A stretch of DNA of 64,000 nucleotides from Dysgonomonas mossii (GCF_004569505.1 NZ_SPPK01000003.1:1-64000), one strand, 5' to 3'; counted from the stretch's first letter, positions 52,124 through 62,425 are shown. The notes: a model not told the origin generated them from the letters alone. Numbers and translations are program-made.

Positions 52124-54925
52124 ATGAAATTATTCCTATTAGACGCGTATGCGCTCATATACCGTTCTTACTATGCATTTATAAAGAATCCGAGGGTTAA
52201 CTCTAAGGGTCAAAACACATCTGCTGTGTTTGGTTTTGTAAATACATTAGAGGAACTTCTTCGCAAAGAAAACCCGACACATATTGCCGTCGCATTCGAT
52301 CCTCCGGGAGGAACGTTCCGTCATGATGCTTATGAGAAATACAAAGCGCAGCGTCAGGAGACTCCTGAAGATATAAGGGTGGCCGTTCCTATTATCAAGG
52401 AGATTATTGCAGCTTATAATATCAAAGAGTTGGAAGTTCCTTATTATGAGGCTGACGATGTTATTGGTACTATTGCGAAGAAAGCAGAAAAGGAGAATAT
52501 AGATGTTTATATGATGACTCCCGACAAGGATTATGGTCAGCTTACGTCCGATCATATATTCATGTACAAACCAAAGTTTGCAGGATCGGGATTTGATGTA
52601 TTAGATGCTAAAGCCATCATGGAGAAATATGAGCTATCTTCTCCCGACCAGATGATCGATTTACTCGGTCTTATGGGTGATGCTTCCGATAATATACCCG
52701 GATGTCCCGGTGTAGGCCCTAAAACTGCTCAGAAGCTGTTAGAAGAATACGGAACTATCGAAAACCTCCTTGAACATACATCGGAGATTAAAGGAGCATT
52801 AAAACAACGGCTGGAAGATAATAAAGAGCAAATTATATTCTCAAAATTTCTGGCTACTATAAAGACTGATGTACCTGTCGATTTCAACAAAGATGAATTT
52901 GCTCGTAGAGAAATAAACGCTGAAAAAATAAGTGCTCTTTTTGAAGAACTTGAGTTCAGAACACTTATCAGCAGGGTTCTTAAGACTGATGGTATCCCAT
53001 CACACCCTGTGAGAAATACTACAACGCATGAAGCTATACAGGGTGATTTATTTGCCGAATTATTGCCGCCTGTAGACTCTTCTTCAGATAATACAACCGT
53101 TAACTATTCGGCCTTACAGGAGTTGAAAGATATACCTCACTCTTATCATCTTGTGGAGGAAGAGAAAGAGATTTTGGAACTGATAAGTACTCTTTCTAAT
53201 CAGGAATCTTGTTGTTTCGATACCGAGACTACAGGTCTCGACCCTATAGTGAGCGAACTGGTAGGGATGTCCTTTGCCTTCAAAGAGGGAGAAGCTTATT
53301 ACGTTCCCGTTTCTGCCGACTTTGACGAAGCGAAGAAACTGATAGATAAATTCCGTCCGTTTTTTGAAAATGAGAAGATACTGAAAATAGGACAGAATAT
53401 AAAATACGATATTATTGTTCTCAAAAAATATGATATTCATGTGCGAGGCAAATTGTTTGATACAATGATTGCTCATTACCTTATCAATCCTGAGTTGAGA
53501 CACAATATGGATTATATGGCAGAAACATATCTGAAATACAGAACAATACATATTGATGAGCTGATAGGGGCTAAGGGTAAAAATCAGCTGAATATGCGTT
53601 CTCTGCGTCCTGATCAGATTAGTGATTATGCATGTGAGGATGCAGATGTTACATTGAAACTGAAAAGCATACTTGAAAAGGCGATTGAGAAACAGGATTT
53701 AAGTAAATTATTTTACGAAATAGAGTTACCTCTTATCTATGTTCTTGCAGACATGGAATTTATCGGTGTAAGACTGGATACGGTTGCTTTAGGAGAGTAT
53801 TCAAAGACTCTTACCATCGAATTGCAGAACATCGAATTGGAGATATATAAGCTTGGAGAAACAGAATTTAATATAAATTCGGCGAAGCAGGTAGGAGAGG
53901 TGCTTTTCGACAAATTAAAGATTGTAGATAAGCCCAAAAAGACTAAAACAGGACAGTATGTAACCAGTGAAGAGACATTGGAAAGCATTAAAGATACGCA
54001 TCCGATTGTAAATAAAATATTAGAATACAGAGGTCTTAAAAAACTTCTGAGTACTTATATTGATGCACTTCCGCTGCTTGTTGACCCCAAAGACGGGAAG
54101 ATACACACATCTTTTAATCAGACAGTAACAGCTACCGGAAGATTAAGTTCTACGAATCCCAATCTTCAGAATATTCCTATACGTGATGCACAAGGAAGAG
54201 AGATTCGGAAATCATTTATTGCCGATGAGGGATGCTTGTTTTTCTCTGCCGACTATTCTCAGATCGAGCTCCGTATTATGGCACATCTTAGCCAAGACCC
54301 ATCGATGGTAGAAGCTTTCAATAGCGGGGAAGACATACACGCTGCTACAGCTGCCAAGATTTATAAATTGAAGATAGATGAAGTAACAAGTGATATGCGT
54401 CGAAAGGCAAAAACAGCCAACTTTGGTATCATATACGGGATTTCTGTTTTTGGATTGGCCGAACGACTTACCATTCCAAGGGGAGAAGCTAAAGAGCTTA
54501 TTGACGGTTATTTCGAGACTTATCCGAAGGTGAAAGAATATATGGATAAATGCATAACCGATGCTCGCGAGAAGACCTATGTAGAAACTGTTTTTGGACG
54601 AAAAAGATACCTGCCAGATATCAACTCACGAAACGCAACTGTACGTGGTTATGCCGAGCGAAATGCCATAAATGCACCCATACAAGGGAGTGCGGCTGAC
54701 ATTATAAAAGTGGCTATGAATAATATTTTTAAACGCTTCGAAGAAGAGAATATCAAATCGAAGATGATTCTTCAGGTACATGACGAGTTGAATTTTAATG
54801 TTCTTGAAAATGAACTTGATAAAGTTCAAAAGATAGTAATTGAAGAAATGGAAAATGCATATAAACTGGCTGTTCCACTAAGAGCTGATTGCGGAAAAGG
54901 AAAGAACTGGCTGGAAGCGCATTAA
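52124..54925 (+). CDS. polA: DNA polymerase I
   Basis: 933 residues, all three domains. Residues 1 to about 300: 5' nuclease (LLDAYALIYRSYYAF, EADDVIGTIA, GDASDNIPGCPGVGPKTA). About 350-520: 3'-5' exonuclease with intact Exo motifs FDTETTGLDP (I), GQNIKYDIIVL (II) and DYACEDADVTLKL (III), so proofreading should work. About 590-933: polymerase with ADYSQIELRIMAHLS (A), RRKAKTANFGIIYG (B) and LQVHDELNF (C). It repairs gaps and removes RNA primers. Confidence 0.97.
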   Translation: MKLFLLDAYALIYRSYYAFIKNPRVNSKGQNTSAVFGFVNTLEELLRKENPTHIAVAFDPPGGTFRHDAYEKYKAQRQETPEDIRVAVPIIKEIIAAYNIKELEVPYYEADDVIGTIAKKAEKENIDVYMMTPDKDYGQLTSDHIFMYKPKFAGSGFDVLDAKAIMEKYELSSPDQMIDLLGLMGDASDNIPGCPGVGPKTAQKLLEEYGTIENLLEHTSEIKGALKQRLEDNKEQIIFSKFLATIKTDVPVDFNKDEFARREINAEKISALFEELEFRTLISRVLKTDGIPSHPVRNTTTHEAIQGDLFAELLPPVDSSSDNTTVNYSALQELKDIPHSYHLVEEEKEILELISTLSNQESCCFDTETTGLDPIVSELVGMSFAFKEGEAYYVPVSADFDEAKKLIDKFRPFFENEKILKIGQNIKYDIIVLKKYDIHVRGKLFDTMIAHYLINPELRHNMDYMAETYLKYRTIHIDELIGAKGKNQLNMRSLRPDQISDYACEDADVTLKLKSILEKAIEKQDLSKLFYEIELPLIYVLADMEFIGVRLDTVALGEYSKTLTIELQNIELEIYKLGETEFNINSAKQVGEVLFDKLKIVDKPKKTKTGQYVTSEETLESIKDTHPIVNKILEYRGLKKLLSTYIDALPLLVDPKDGKIHTSFNQTVTATGRLSSTNPNLQNIPIRDAQGREIRKSFIADEGCLFFSADYSQIELRIMAHLSQDPSMVEAFNSGEDIHAATAAKIYKLKIDEVTSDMRRKAKTANFGIIYGISVFGLAERLTIPRGEAKELIDGYFETYPKVKEYMDKCITDAREKTYVETVFGRKRYLPDINSRNATVRGYAERNAINAPIQGSAADIIKVAMNNIFKRFEEENIKSKMILQVHDELNFNVLENELDKVQKIVIEEMENAYKLAVPLRADCGKGKNWLEAH

Positions 54926-55043
54926 AGTATTATATGGTTTTAATAATAAAGAGGTTCTTGGTTTTTACTCACAATGACAATTTAGATGTATAAAATAGTG
55001 AAATAAATCTTTCTGATTATCTTTACCCAAATTTACTTGGTTT

Positions 55044-56717
55044 ATGAATAATCTTTTAGACAAAATAATGCAAAGCAAAAGGTATCAGTTTTTGGTATTT
55101 TTTGCTTTGTTGGTTTTTCTGTCTTTGTTGATGATGTATTTTTATCAGCCCTTATGTCCGGGGCAGGATTTCTTTTTTCACTACAGAAGGCTACAGGCAT
55201 TGATGGATGGTCTGAAAGATAGTCCGTGGCTCATCTATCTCGATTATAGTGCCATCGATGGTTATGGCTATCTTACAAAGGCTTTCTATCCCGACTTTAT
55301 ACTTATACCTTTTGCTTTGATTGGTAATCTTACCGATGCTGCGTTTGCATATCAGTTTATGATATTTACCATGACTGTTTTGTGTGGTGTATTCACTTAC
55401 ATAACAATCAATACCATTTATAAAAGTTCGTACGCTGCTGCAATAGCAGCACTGTTGTACACGTTTGCTGCTTATCGGTTGCTTGATATATATCACAGGG
55501 CTGCAATAGGAGAGGCCTTGTCTTTTACTTTTGTGCCTATTGTCTTTTTGGGATTGTACCATATTATCACGGGTGATTGTAAGAAATGGTACGTTTTGAC
55601 TATAGGCTTTAGCCTGATGATATTTACGCACCTTATATCATCGGTTCTAATGTTTGTGACTATACTTATCTTTTTAGGGATTTGCTATAAATCATTGCTA
55701 AGAGAGCCTAAACGTATAAAATATCTTGTTTTTGCAGGTGTTGTAACTTTGATCATAACCGCTTACTATATTTTCCCGATGATGGAGCAAATGCTTTCCA
55801 ATACGTTTTATTATGAGAGCAGTGGATTGATGTCTAAAGCTCAGGATTCTGCACTTGGACTGCATTGGATTATCTGGGGAATGTTTGTAGGAATAATTAT
55901 TCCGGAGCAAGCTCTTATTCCCGGTGTAGGTCTCTTGCTTACATTTGGTATCATTTTGCGGTTGTTTGTATATGAAAAATCGAAAGAATTAAGGAGTCTT
56001 GATATCGCCGTTATTGTAGGTTTTATCTATATTATCGCTTGTCTGCCGATATTTCCTTGGTCGGTATTTCCGTTCAGCTTGTTGAACTTTATTCAGCTCC
56101 CATGGCGTTTGCTTGAGTTTTCGTGTTTCTTTTTTGCAGTGGCAGGGGGATATTACTTATCACGAATTTTAAAGACGAATAAGCGATTTTTGGCTGGGGG
56201 GATAATGATTGTTGCCGGAATAGCTTTGGTGCTTGTAAACGATGCGCAATCATACAAAAACTATCGTTGTGGGCGTCCTGTTACTCAGAGTGCAGATATT
56301 TCGAATGATTATCATTTAGGAGGGCTGGAATATATTCCCGATAGAGTACCTTCTGTAGAATATCTTCATCAGAGAGGGGACAGTGTGAAGTCAAATTATG
56401 GAGGGATGCAGATATCTGACTTTAAACGGTCAGGAAGAGTAACGGCTTTTAACCTGAATGCAACCAATGGAGAAGCTCTGGAATTGCCATTGATTTACTA
56501 TAAAGGTTATACCGCCCGTCTTGATGGGAAAGCTATTCCTGTTTCGGAAAGTGATGATGGATTAGTTCAATTATCGGGTAATCAATCGGGTAGGGTAGAA
56601 GTATATTATGAGGGAACTATTACACAGAGAATAAGCCTGTGTATAACAGTTTTGAGCATATTGAGCTTGTGTATTTTTATATTTTTACAGAAAAGAAGAG
56701 AAAATGAAGCTAGATAG
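55044..56717 (+). CDS. PTPS-related membrane protein (GT-C-like), copy 1
   Basis: 557 residues with about 10-12 membrane helices. PGQDFFFHYRRLQALMDGLKD just after the first helix resembles the DxxFHxxR-type element of the 6-pyruvoyl-tetrahydropterin-synthase-related membrane family (PF10131-like), which are GT-C-fold glycosyltransferase-like proteins. The C-terminal about 120 residues are a periplasmic domain with LPLIYYKGYTARLDGK and GRVEVYYEGT. It overlaps the next paralogue by 14 bases. Substrate unknown; probably uses a lipid-linked sugar. Confidence 0.75.
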   Translation: MNNLLDKIMQSKRYQFLVFFALLVFLSLLMMYFYQPLCPGQDFFFHYRRLQALMDGLKDSPWLIYLDYSAIDGYGYLTKAFYPDFILIPFALIGNLTDAAFAYQFMIFTMTVLCGVFTYITINTIYKSSYAAAIAALLYTFAAYRLLDIYHRAAIGEALSFTFVPIVFLGLYHIITGDCKKWYVLTIGFSLMIFTHLISSVLMFVTILIFLGICYKSLLREPKRIKYLVFAGVVTLIITAYYIFPMMEQMLSNTFYYESSGLMSKAQDSALGLHWIIWGMFVGIIIPEQALIPGVGLLLTFGIILRLFVYEKSKELRSLDIAVIVGFIYIIACLPIFPWSVFPFSLLNFIQLPWRLLEFSCFFFAVAGGYYLSRILKTNKRFLAGGIMIVAGIALVLVNDAQSYKNYRCGRPVTQSADISNDYHLGGLEYIPDRVPSVEYLHQRGDSVKSNYGGMQISDFKRSGRVTAFNLNATNGEALELPLIYYKGYTARLDGKAIPVSESDDGLVQLSGNQSGRVEVYYEGTITQRISLCITVLSILSLCIFIFLQKRRENEAR

Positions 56718-58389
56718 TCTTATAGCAGATAAGAAATATCATTTTTGGATTTTCTTCTCTGTTTTATTATTTCTTTCTGTTTTGTGTTCTTTTGCATACG
56801 GAACTCAGTTTTTGGGTGGCGATGACTATTACTTTCACAATGCTCGCTTCGAGGCCTTAATGCAAGGGCTGAAAGATGGAACATTTCCTTCCTATATAGA
56901 CTATCAGGGGCTTTATGGCTATGGCTACCTTGTAAAAACATTTTATTCCGATTTTATTCTCATTCCATACGCTCTATTAGCTAATTTGACGAGTAAGGAT
57001 TTTGCCTATTGGTTCCTTTATTTTTCTATGACAATGATGTGCGGAACTTTTATGTACATTTTTGTTCGTAGAGTTTATAAGAGTGCGTATGTGGCATCTA
57101 TGAGCTCGATACTGTATACTTTTTGCTTATATCGTCTGCTCGATTTATATTATAGAGGAGCATGGGGCGAAGCCTTTTCATTTACTTTTCTGCCGATTGT
57201 TTTTCTAGGACTTTTTTATATCATTAAGGGTGATTATCGGAAGTGGTACGTTATTGCCATTGGATTTTCTTTGATGATTTTTACGCATGTCCTTTCCACT
57301 TTGCTGTTGTTTATTACAATAAGTATCATACTGGTTGTTTATTATAGAGATATGATAAAAGAGCCCAAGCGTATATACTATTTGATTTTGGCAGGCGTGG
57401 TTACAATCGTTTTGACGAGCTATTATTTGTTTCCATTTTTTGAACAAATCTTATCCGATATATTTTACTTTCAGAAGTTTAAATACTCGCCTTACACTAC
57501 TGCACAGAGCAGGCTCGATTGGTTGACCATCTTGAGAGGTTCAGTTGAAGGCTTTACGCTCGGTCAGAAATCTACAGGGATAGGGTTGTTGCTCCTTGTT
57601 TCGTTATGCTTGCGATTTTTTGTGAGAGGAAATAAGGAACAAAAGAAATATATAAGAAGTATCGATATAGGGGTTCTTATCGGGTTGTTTTATATTGTTC
57701 TCACATCCACTTTAACACCCTGGACACGCTTCCCTTTGTCTTATCTGAGTCTTATACAGTTCCCGTGGAGGCTATACGAGTTTGTTGTTTTCTTTTTTTC
57801 TGTGGCAGGAGCTTATTACATATACTTGCTGTGTAAAAAAAAAAATATTCAGCTTGTGGCGTTTTCATTATTGGTCGTTTTAACTTCGGTTGTTATTGTA
57901 ATTGATGCTTCAACGTATAAAGAAATAAAGATAGAGGCTCGTTTATCCAATAAAAATTATTTGAACGAAACCACTCATTATACAATGGCGGGAATGGAAT
58001 ATTATCCTTCAAGAATGCCCTATCCTGATCTATTTATCCTACAACGTGGAGATAGCGTGACGTCTCAGCTAAAGGAAATAGAAGTATATAACTTTGAACG
58101 GTTTGACTATATTACCCGGTTTGATATAAAAACCAATGTGAAAGACAGTATCGAATTACCTCTCATTTATTATAAAGGATATGCTGCGTATCTCGACGGA
58201 GTAAGTATTCCTGTTACAGAAAGTAGTCAAGGTCTTGTGCAGATCCCTATTGATAGTTCGGGTAGAGTAGAGGCTTATTATAAAGGAACTTTGCTACAAA
58301 AACTAAGTTTTTATATTACTATTCTAAGTATATTTGTGCTGTGTTCATATATTTTTCTTCAAAGAAGAAAGGACAAACATCTTAAATAA
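56704..58389 (+). CDS. PTPS-related membrane protein (GT-C-like), copy 2
   Basis: 561 residues, colinear paralogue of the upstream gene: GGDDYYFHNARFEALMQGLKD, FYSDFILIPYALLANLTSKD, FTHVLSTLLLF and LPLIYYKGYAAYLDGVS all align with it. A tandem duplication with a 14-base overlap implies co-translation, perhaps as a heterodimer. Predicted 10-12 membrane helices and a C-terminal extracytoplasmic domain. Confidence 0.75.
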   Translation: MKLDSLIADKKYHFWIFFSVLLFLSVLCSFAYGTQFLGGDDYYFHNARFEALMQGLKDGTFPSYIDYQGLYGYGYLVKTFYSDFILIPYALLANLTSKDFAYWFLYFSMTMMCGTFMYIFVRRVYKSAYVASMSSILYTFCLYRLLDLYYRGAWGEAFSFTFLPIVFLGLFYIIKGDYRKWYVIAIGFSLMIFTHVLSTLLLFITISIILVVYYRDMIKEPKRIYYLILAGVVTIVLTSYYLFPFFEQILSDIFYFQKFKYSPYTTAQSRLDWLTILRGSVEGFTLGQKSTGIGLLLLVSLCLRFFVRGNKEQKKYIRSIDIGVLIGLFYIVLTSTLTPWTRFPLSYLSLIQFPWRLYEFVVFFFSVAGAYYIYLLCKKKNIQLVAFSLLVVLTSVVIVIDASTYKEIKIEARLSNKNYLNETTHYTMAGMEYYPSRMPYPDLFILQRGDSVTSQLKEIEVYNFERFDYITRFDIKTNVKDSIELPLIYYKGYAAYLDGVSIPVTESSQGLVQIPIDSSGRVEAYYKGTLLQKLSFYITILSIFVLCSYIFLQRRKDKHLK

Positions 58390-58397
58390 TAACGAAT

Positions 58398-58613
58398 ATG
58401 CGTAATTTTATTTATCTAGATCTCTTATATCCTGTCTTTATGTTTATTTTCGGTATTATAATGATATCGAGTCCACGCTCTTTGATGCGTAAAGCAAAAT
58501 ACGACGAAGAAAGCCTCAAAACCGAGTCGTGGGTAAAGAAACTCGGGATAGGACTGTGTGTATTTGCTGTTGGTTTTGGAATATACATATTCTATAAGTT
58601 GAAATATGCTTGA
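58398..58613 (+). CDS. Small two-helix membrane protein
   Basis: 71 residues. Two membrane segments (YPVFMFIFGIIMISS and LGIGLCVFAVGFGIYIFY) with a charged loop between. DUF6199-like in general look but not assigned. It overlaps the following YqaA-family gene by eight bases and starts eight bases after copy 2 of the PTPS-related gene, so the four genes from 55044 form an operon. Confidence 0.65.
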   Translation: MRNFIYLDLLYPVFMFIFGIIMISSPRSLMRKAKYDEESLKTESWVKKLGIGLCVFAVGFGIYIFYKLKYA

Positions 58614-59049
58614 CGGATTTGTAGAGTATGGCTACATAGGTCTGTTTTTAGCATCCTTTCTTGCGGCTACTATATTACCTTTCGGTTCCGAAGTCGTTTT
58701 TGTCGGTCTTATTGCAGCCGGTCTTAACGGTTGGTCGTGCGTTCTTATCGCCTCTGTGGGAAATTGGTTAGGGGGAATGACTAATTACTATTTAGGACAT
58801 CTCGGAAAGGTAGAATGGATAGAGAAATACCTCAAAGTAAAGAAAGATAAAATAGATAAAATGCAGCGATGGTTGGAAGGGAAAGGTGCAGCAATGGCAT
58901 TTTTTAGTTTTCTGCCCGTTGTAGGTGATATTATAGCCCTTGCCTTAGGCTTTATGCGTGCCAATGTTTATATCGTAAATGCAACCATGTTTGCCGGTAA
59001 GTTTGTGCGCTATGTACTGATAATGTATGGCGTAAATTGGATTATCTAA
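58606..59049 (+). CDS. YqaA-family (DedA-like/VTT) membrane protein
   Basis: 147 residues with about 4 membrane segments. YIGLFLASFLAATILPFGSEVVFV, GNWLGGMTNYYLGHLGK and FFSFLPVVGDIIALALGFMR are typical of YqaA proteins, short members of the SNARE-associated/DedA group that act in membrane lipid homeostasis. Function inferred from family only. Confidence 0.85.
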   Translation: MLDGFVEYGYIGLFLASFLAATILPFGSEVVFVGLIAAGLNGWSCVLIASVGNWLGGMTNYYLGHLGKVEWIEKYLKVKKDKIDKMQRWLEGKGAAMAFFSFLPVVGDIIALALGFMRANVYIVNATMFAGKFVRYVLIMYGVNWII

Positions 59050-59522
59050 TTCTGTAGATTCCTATTTTTTCATGTTGAATAAAATGCCCCGTTAAGTAAA
59101 ACAGAATTCCTCTCTATTTCTGTTTATTCTCAAAAATTATCTATTTATATCTATTCTCTTATCATGCTGAGGAAGAAAAGATCAATTATTATAAATTATA
59201 TGAAGGAGAATATAAAGTGACAGAATAAAGTAGCCAAATAAGTGTCACTTTTGTCACCTTTTTATATTTAATATTCATTAAATCAGTATATTATGTATAT
59301 TTCTGATTGTCACCTTTTGAAGTAAAATATTATTGTGCTTCGTTTCATGTGGAACAAAAAATGGAATTTGTTAATTTTTAGGTCTTTATTCTCGCTGTAT
59401 ATCTTATTTCTGTTAAAACTCCAAGATTGTAGAACTGAAAAATCAATATGTTTATATTGCAGAGAGTGATAAAGCAGTAACTTTGTATATTATTAAAAAT
59501 TAGAGCTTAGAAATAAAATAAT
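59050..59522. other. 473-bp gap with dyads and a parS-like site
   Basis: AAAGTGACA (about 59214) faces TGTCACTTT (about 59247) as a long dyad and a second TGTCACCTTTT follows. CGTTTCATGTGGAACA at 59341-59356 is a 13/16 match to the ParB site consensus TGTTTCACGTGAAACA. No ORF is supported. Confidence 0.35.
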
Positions 59523-60308
59523 ATGTCAACTATATTGTTTCATGAAATAGTGTTTGGTCCTATACACAGTCGTCGTTTAGGGTCATCTTTGGGTATGAAT
59601 TTGCTTCCTTACGATGGCAAGTTGTGCTCGTTCGATTGTATCTATTGTGAATGTGGGTATAATGAAAATTTCAGGACAAAGACTAAATTGCCTAGTCGTG
59701 AAAATGTTAAAGCTGCTCTGGAAGACAAGCTGATGCATTTGCAAAAAGAAGGAACAGCATTGGACGTAATTACTTTTGCCGGAAATGGAGAACCGACGAT
59801 ACATCCTCAATTTGCTGAAATTATTGATGATACAATCGAACTTCGGGATAAGTATTACCCTCAAACTAAAATCAGTGTGCTTTCGAATGCTATGCATGCC
59901 GGAAAGGAGAAAGTGTTTAATGCACTGAAAAAGGTAGATAATAACATACTTAAGCTTGACTCGGCCTGTATTGATACTGTGCGGTTGATAGATCGTCCTA
60001 ATTCGCCTGAGTATAGTATAGAAAAGCAGATAGAACTTTTTAAACGCTTCGAAGGCAATTTTATTATGCAAACAATGTTTGTAAGAGGTAGTCATAAGGG
60101 TAGGGTAGTGGATAATACAACAGAGGGTGAAGTTTCGGCTTGGTTAGAGGCTGTTAGAGCGACAAAACCCCGCGAGGTTATGATTTACACTATCGACAGA
60201 GAAACCCCTGAAAAAAACCTTGAAAAAGTGCCTGTGGAAGATTTAAGAAAGATAGGAGACCGTGTTGAAGGGCTTGGTCTTGGTATTGAAGTTTTGGTTA
60301 CAGCATAA
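59523..60308 (+). CDS. Radical SAM protein (COG0731-like)
   Basis: 261 residues. CSFDCIYCECG is the CX3CX2C cluster motif; VFGPIHSRRLGSSLGMNLLP upstream and FAGNGEPTIHP (the GGE equivalent) are typical of a widespread bacterial radical SAM family related to wybutosine-type enzymes. Substrate unknown. Later, ETPEKNLEKVPVEDLRKIG marks the C-terminal end of the TIM barrel. It is separate from the hxs radical SAM genes and unrelated to them in detail. Confidence 0.85.
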   Translation: MSTILFHEIVFGPIHSRRLGSSLGMNLLPYDGKLCSFDCIYCECGYNENFRTKTKLPSRENVKAALEDKLMHLQKEGTALDVITFAGNGEPTIHPQFAEIIDDTIELRDKYYPQTKISVLSNAMHAGKEKVFNALKKVDNNILKLDSACIDTVRLIDRPNSPEYSIEKQIELFKRFEGNFIMQTMFVRGSHKGRVVDNTTEGEVSAWLEAVRATKPREVMIYTIDRETPEKNLEKVPVEDLRKIGDRVEGLGLGIEVLVTA

Positions 60309-60333
60309 GTTTGAATTATATAAATAAAAAGAT

Positions 60334-60888
60334 ATGGTAACAATCGTTTTTGCTCATCCTTGGCATGGTAGTTTTAATAAAGCAATATTGGATGCAATTA
60401 TTGACGAATATGATAATAATAATGTGGCTTATGAGGTATTAGATCTCCATAAAGATAACTTTAATCCGGTGTTTACAGAAGATGAATTGTCTGTATATAA
60501 CAAAGGAAAAGTACTTGATCCATTAATTCTTAGATATCAGCAAGTGATAAAAAAATCTGACAAAATGATATTTATTTTCCCTAATTGGTGGAATACTATG
60601 CCTGCTATTTTGAAAGGTTTTTTTGACAAAGTGCTGTTGAAAGATTTTGCTTTTAATTACGAAGGAGGCTTCAATGCTCTTTTAGACATAGAGCAATCCC
60701 TTATTATTACTACGTCTGAGCATCCGAGCCCTAACTTTAAAAATACGATCGAAAATGGCCTTATTGGAGATATGCTCAACCCGGTTGGTATCCGTAACAG
60801 TGTTTGGTTGAGCTGTGAAGGAACATCAAAAGGAACTGACGAGATGCGAAAATCCTTTATTGATCGTGTAAGACAAGCGATTAGGTAA
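60334..60888 (+). CDS. NAD(P)H oxidoreductase, flavodoxin-2 fold (NQO/KefF-like)
   Basis: 184 residues. AHPWHGSFNKAILDAI binds FMN phosphate; FIFPNWWNTMPAILKGFFDKVL is the signature of the quinone reductase / KefF group. Enzymes of this family reduce quinones or nitro compounds with NAD(P)H. Starts 25 bases after the radical SAM gene and could be co-transcribed. Confidence 0.85.
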   Translation: MVTIVFAHPWHGSFNKAILDAIIDEYDNNNVAYEVLDLHKDNFNPVFTEDELSVYNKGKVLDPLILRYQQVIKKSDKMIFIFPNWWNTMPAILKGFFDKVLLKDFAFNYEGGFNALLDIEQSLIITTSEHPSPNFKNTIENGLIGDMLNPVGIRNSVWLSCEGTSKGTDEMRKSFIDRVRQAIR

Positions 60889-61185
60889 TGCTTTGTCGGA
60901 CTTTTATAGGCTACTATTTTTACTTTTGATAGTTGATTCTGACATTTTGATCTAATTATATGTTAAATTAAGTTTTTTTCAGATTTTTTGATTGATACAG
61001 TATCTATTTTTATTTTGTAAACAGTGCATTTGTATACCTTTTAAACGAAGAAAATATTCTTTAGTAATACTTACACAAAGTGGCTTTTTTTTTAACGCGG
61101 TTTAACCTGTGTTAATTCAAAAACCAGCATACATTTGTTGCGTATTTAAACAGTATAGTTTAACACTTTTAATTAAGTATTATTT

Positions 61186-61452
61186 ATGAAAAAGATTATT
61201 CTTTCAGGTATCATGGCTATCGCATTAATCGCCTCTACCAGTGTAATGGCTCAAGATGTAAAAACAGCTAATCAAGCAAAAAAAGCCCCTAAAACAGAAG
61301 TTAAGGAAGCCAAACAAGCAGCTAAAACTGAAGTGAAAGAAGCTAAAGAAACTGCAAAAACAGAAAAGAAAGCAGCTAAGACAGAAGTGAAAGCAAAAAA
61401 GGAAGAAGCTAAAGGTAACGTGAAAGCAGCAAAAGCTGAACTGAAAAAGTAA
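61186..61452 (+). CDS. Secreted Lys/Ala-rich repeat protein
   Basis: 88 residues. Signal peptide (IILSGIMAIALIASTSVMAQ). The mature 68 residues are about 40 percent Lys and 30 percent Ala, in repeats of KTEVKEAKQAA / KTEKKAAKTE type, predicted as one long amphipathic or fully helical rod of very high charge. Similar small proteins occur in Bacteroidota as histone-like or surface proteins; none is assigned. A strong terminator follows. Confidence 0.7.
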   Translation: MKKIILSGIMAIALIASTSVMAQDVKTANQAKKAPKTEVKEAKQAAKTEVKEAKETAKTEKKAAKTEVKAKKEEAKGNVKAAKAELKK

Positions 61453-61503
61453 ATAGCTCACTGTGAACCTTTTCACAGTTATCAGAATCTTATTCTGAAA
61501 ATA

Positions 61504-61540
61504 AAAGATCGGTACGATTTTCGTGCCGATCTTTTTTATG
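61504..61540. terminator. Terminator between the Lys/Ala-rich gene and deoC
   Basis: AAAGATCGGTACGA (61504-61517) pairs with TCGTGCCGATCTTT (61521-61534), then a T run. A smaller perfect hairpin CTGTGAA/TTCACAG lies just before it at about 61460-61478. Confidence 0.9.
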
Positions 61541-61560
61541 TGTCTGGCGATAGGTATGCC

Positions 61561-62424
61561 CTACTTAATACTTTCCAATAGGTTGTTAGCTAATCTGCTT
61601 GCTCCTATACGGAAATATTCTTTATTCAGATATTCATCGCCCAGGACTTCTTTTACTATCGTATAGTACTTTACGGCATCTTCTGTTGTAGAAATACCTC
61701 CTGAAGCTTTAAATCCGGCTTTATTCCCTGTTTTCTGGTTATACTCTTTAATTGCAGTACACATAACGTATGCTGCCTCGAGAGTAGCACCTTCATATAC
61801 TTTTCCTGTTGAAGTTTTTATAAAATCAGCTCCTGAGTATAATGCAAGAATAGAGGCTTTCATAATATTCTTAGCGCTTTTTAGTGCTCCTGTTTCAAGT
61901 ATTACCTTTAGTTTTGCTTCACGGCATGCGTTCTTTATTTCGTCTATTTCTTCACAAACGTCTTCGTAATTTTCTTCCAGGAAGTATCCTAGATTGAGTA
62001 CAATATCTATTTCATCGGCTCCAGTTGCAACAGCAAGTCCTGTTTCTGCTATTTTAACTTCGGTAAATGTTTGAGATGAGGGGAATCCACCTGCTACTGA
62101 GGCTATATTTACATTTGCCGTTAAAGCTTCTTTTACTGTTTCTACAAAGTTGGGGAAAACGCATATCGCTGCTACATTGTCTACATCGCTTGATCCTTCG
62201 AAGTCGTTTACTGTTTCTGTAAAATTCCAGATTTCTTCGCGCGTATCTGTTGCATTCAATGATGTGAGATCTATGCAGGAATATATCCTCTTATATACCT
62301 CTTTGGTATTATTCTGATCGAATTTCTTACTGATTATCTCATTTACTTTCTGAGTGATATCAGCATCCTTGATGTCTGTTTTATATTTTTTTAGAGTATC
62401 TCTGTATTTATCTACTTCTGCCAT
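61561..62424 (-). CDS. deoC: Deoxyribose-phosphate aldolase
   Basis: 287 residues. DFIKTSTGKVYEGATLEAA holds the Schiff-base Lys; SVAGGFPSSQT and ATGADEIDIVLNLG are conserved DeoC segments. It splits 2-deoxyribose-5-phosphate to acetaldehyde and glyceraldehyde-3-phosphate, feeding nucleoside carbon to glycolysis. One base separates it from the MazG-like gene, so they are co-transcribed with dtd. Confidence 0.93.
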   Translation of the reverse strand: MAEVDKYRDTLKKYKTDIKDADITQKVNEIISKKFDQNNTKEVYKRIYSCIDLTSLNATDTREEIWNFTETVNDFEGSSDVDNVAAICVFPNFVETVKEALTANVNIASVAGGFPSSQTFTEVKIAETGLAVATGADEIDIVLNLGYFLEENYEDVCEEIDEIKNACREAKLKVILETGALKSAKNIMKASILALYSGADFIKTSTGKVYEGATLEAAYVMCTAIKEYNQKTGNKAGFKASGGISTTEDAVKYYTIVKEVLGDEYLNKEYFRIGASRLANNLLESIK

Positions 62425-62425
62425 T

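Noticed and set aside
59341..59356. ParB-binding site (parS)
   Set aside because: Only 13 of 16 positions match and the centre CATG lacks the conserved CG; no parAB genes are nearby. Kept only as a remark.
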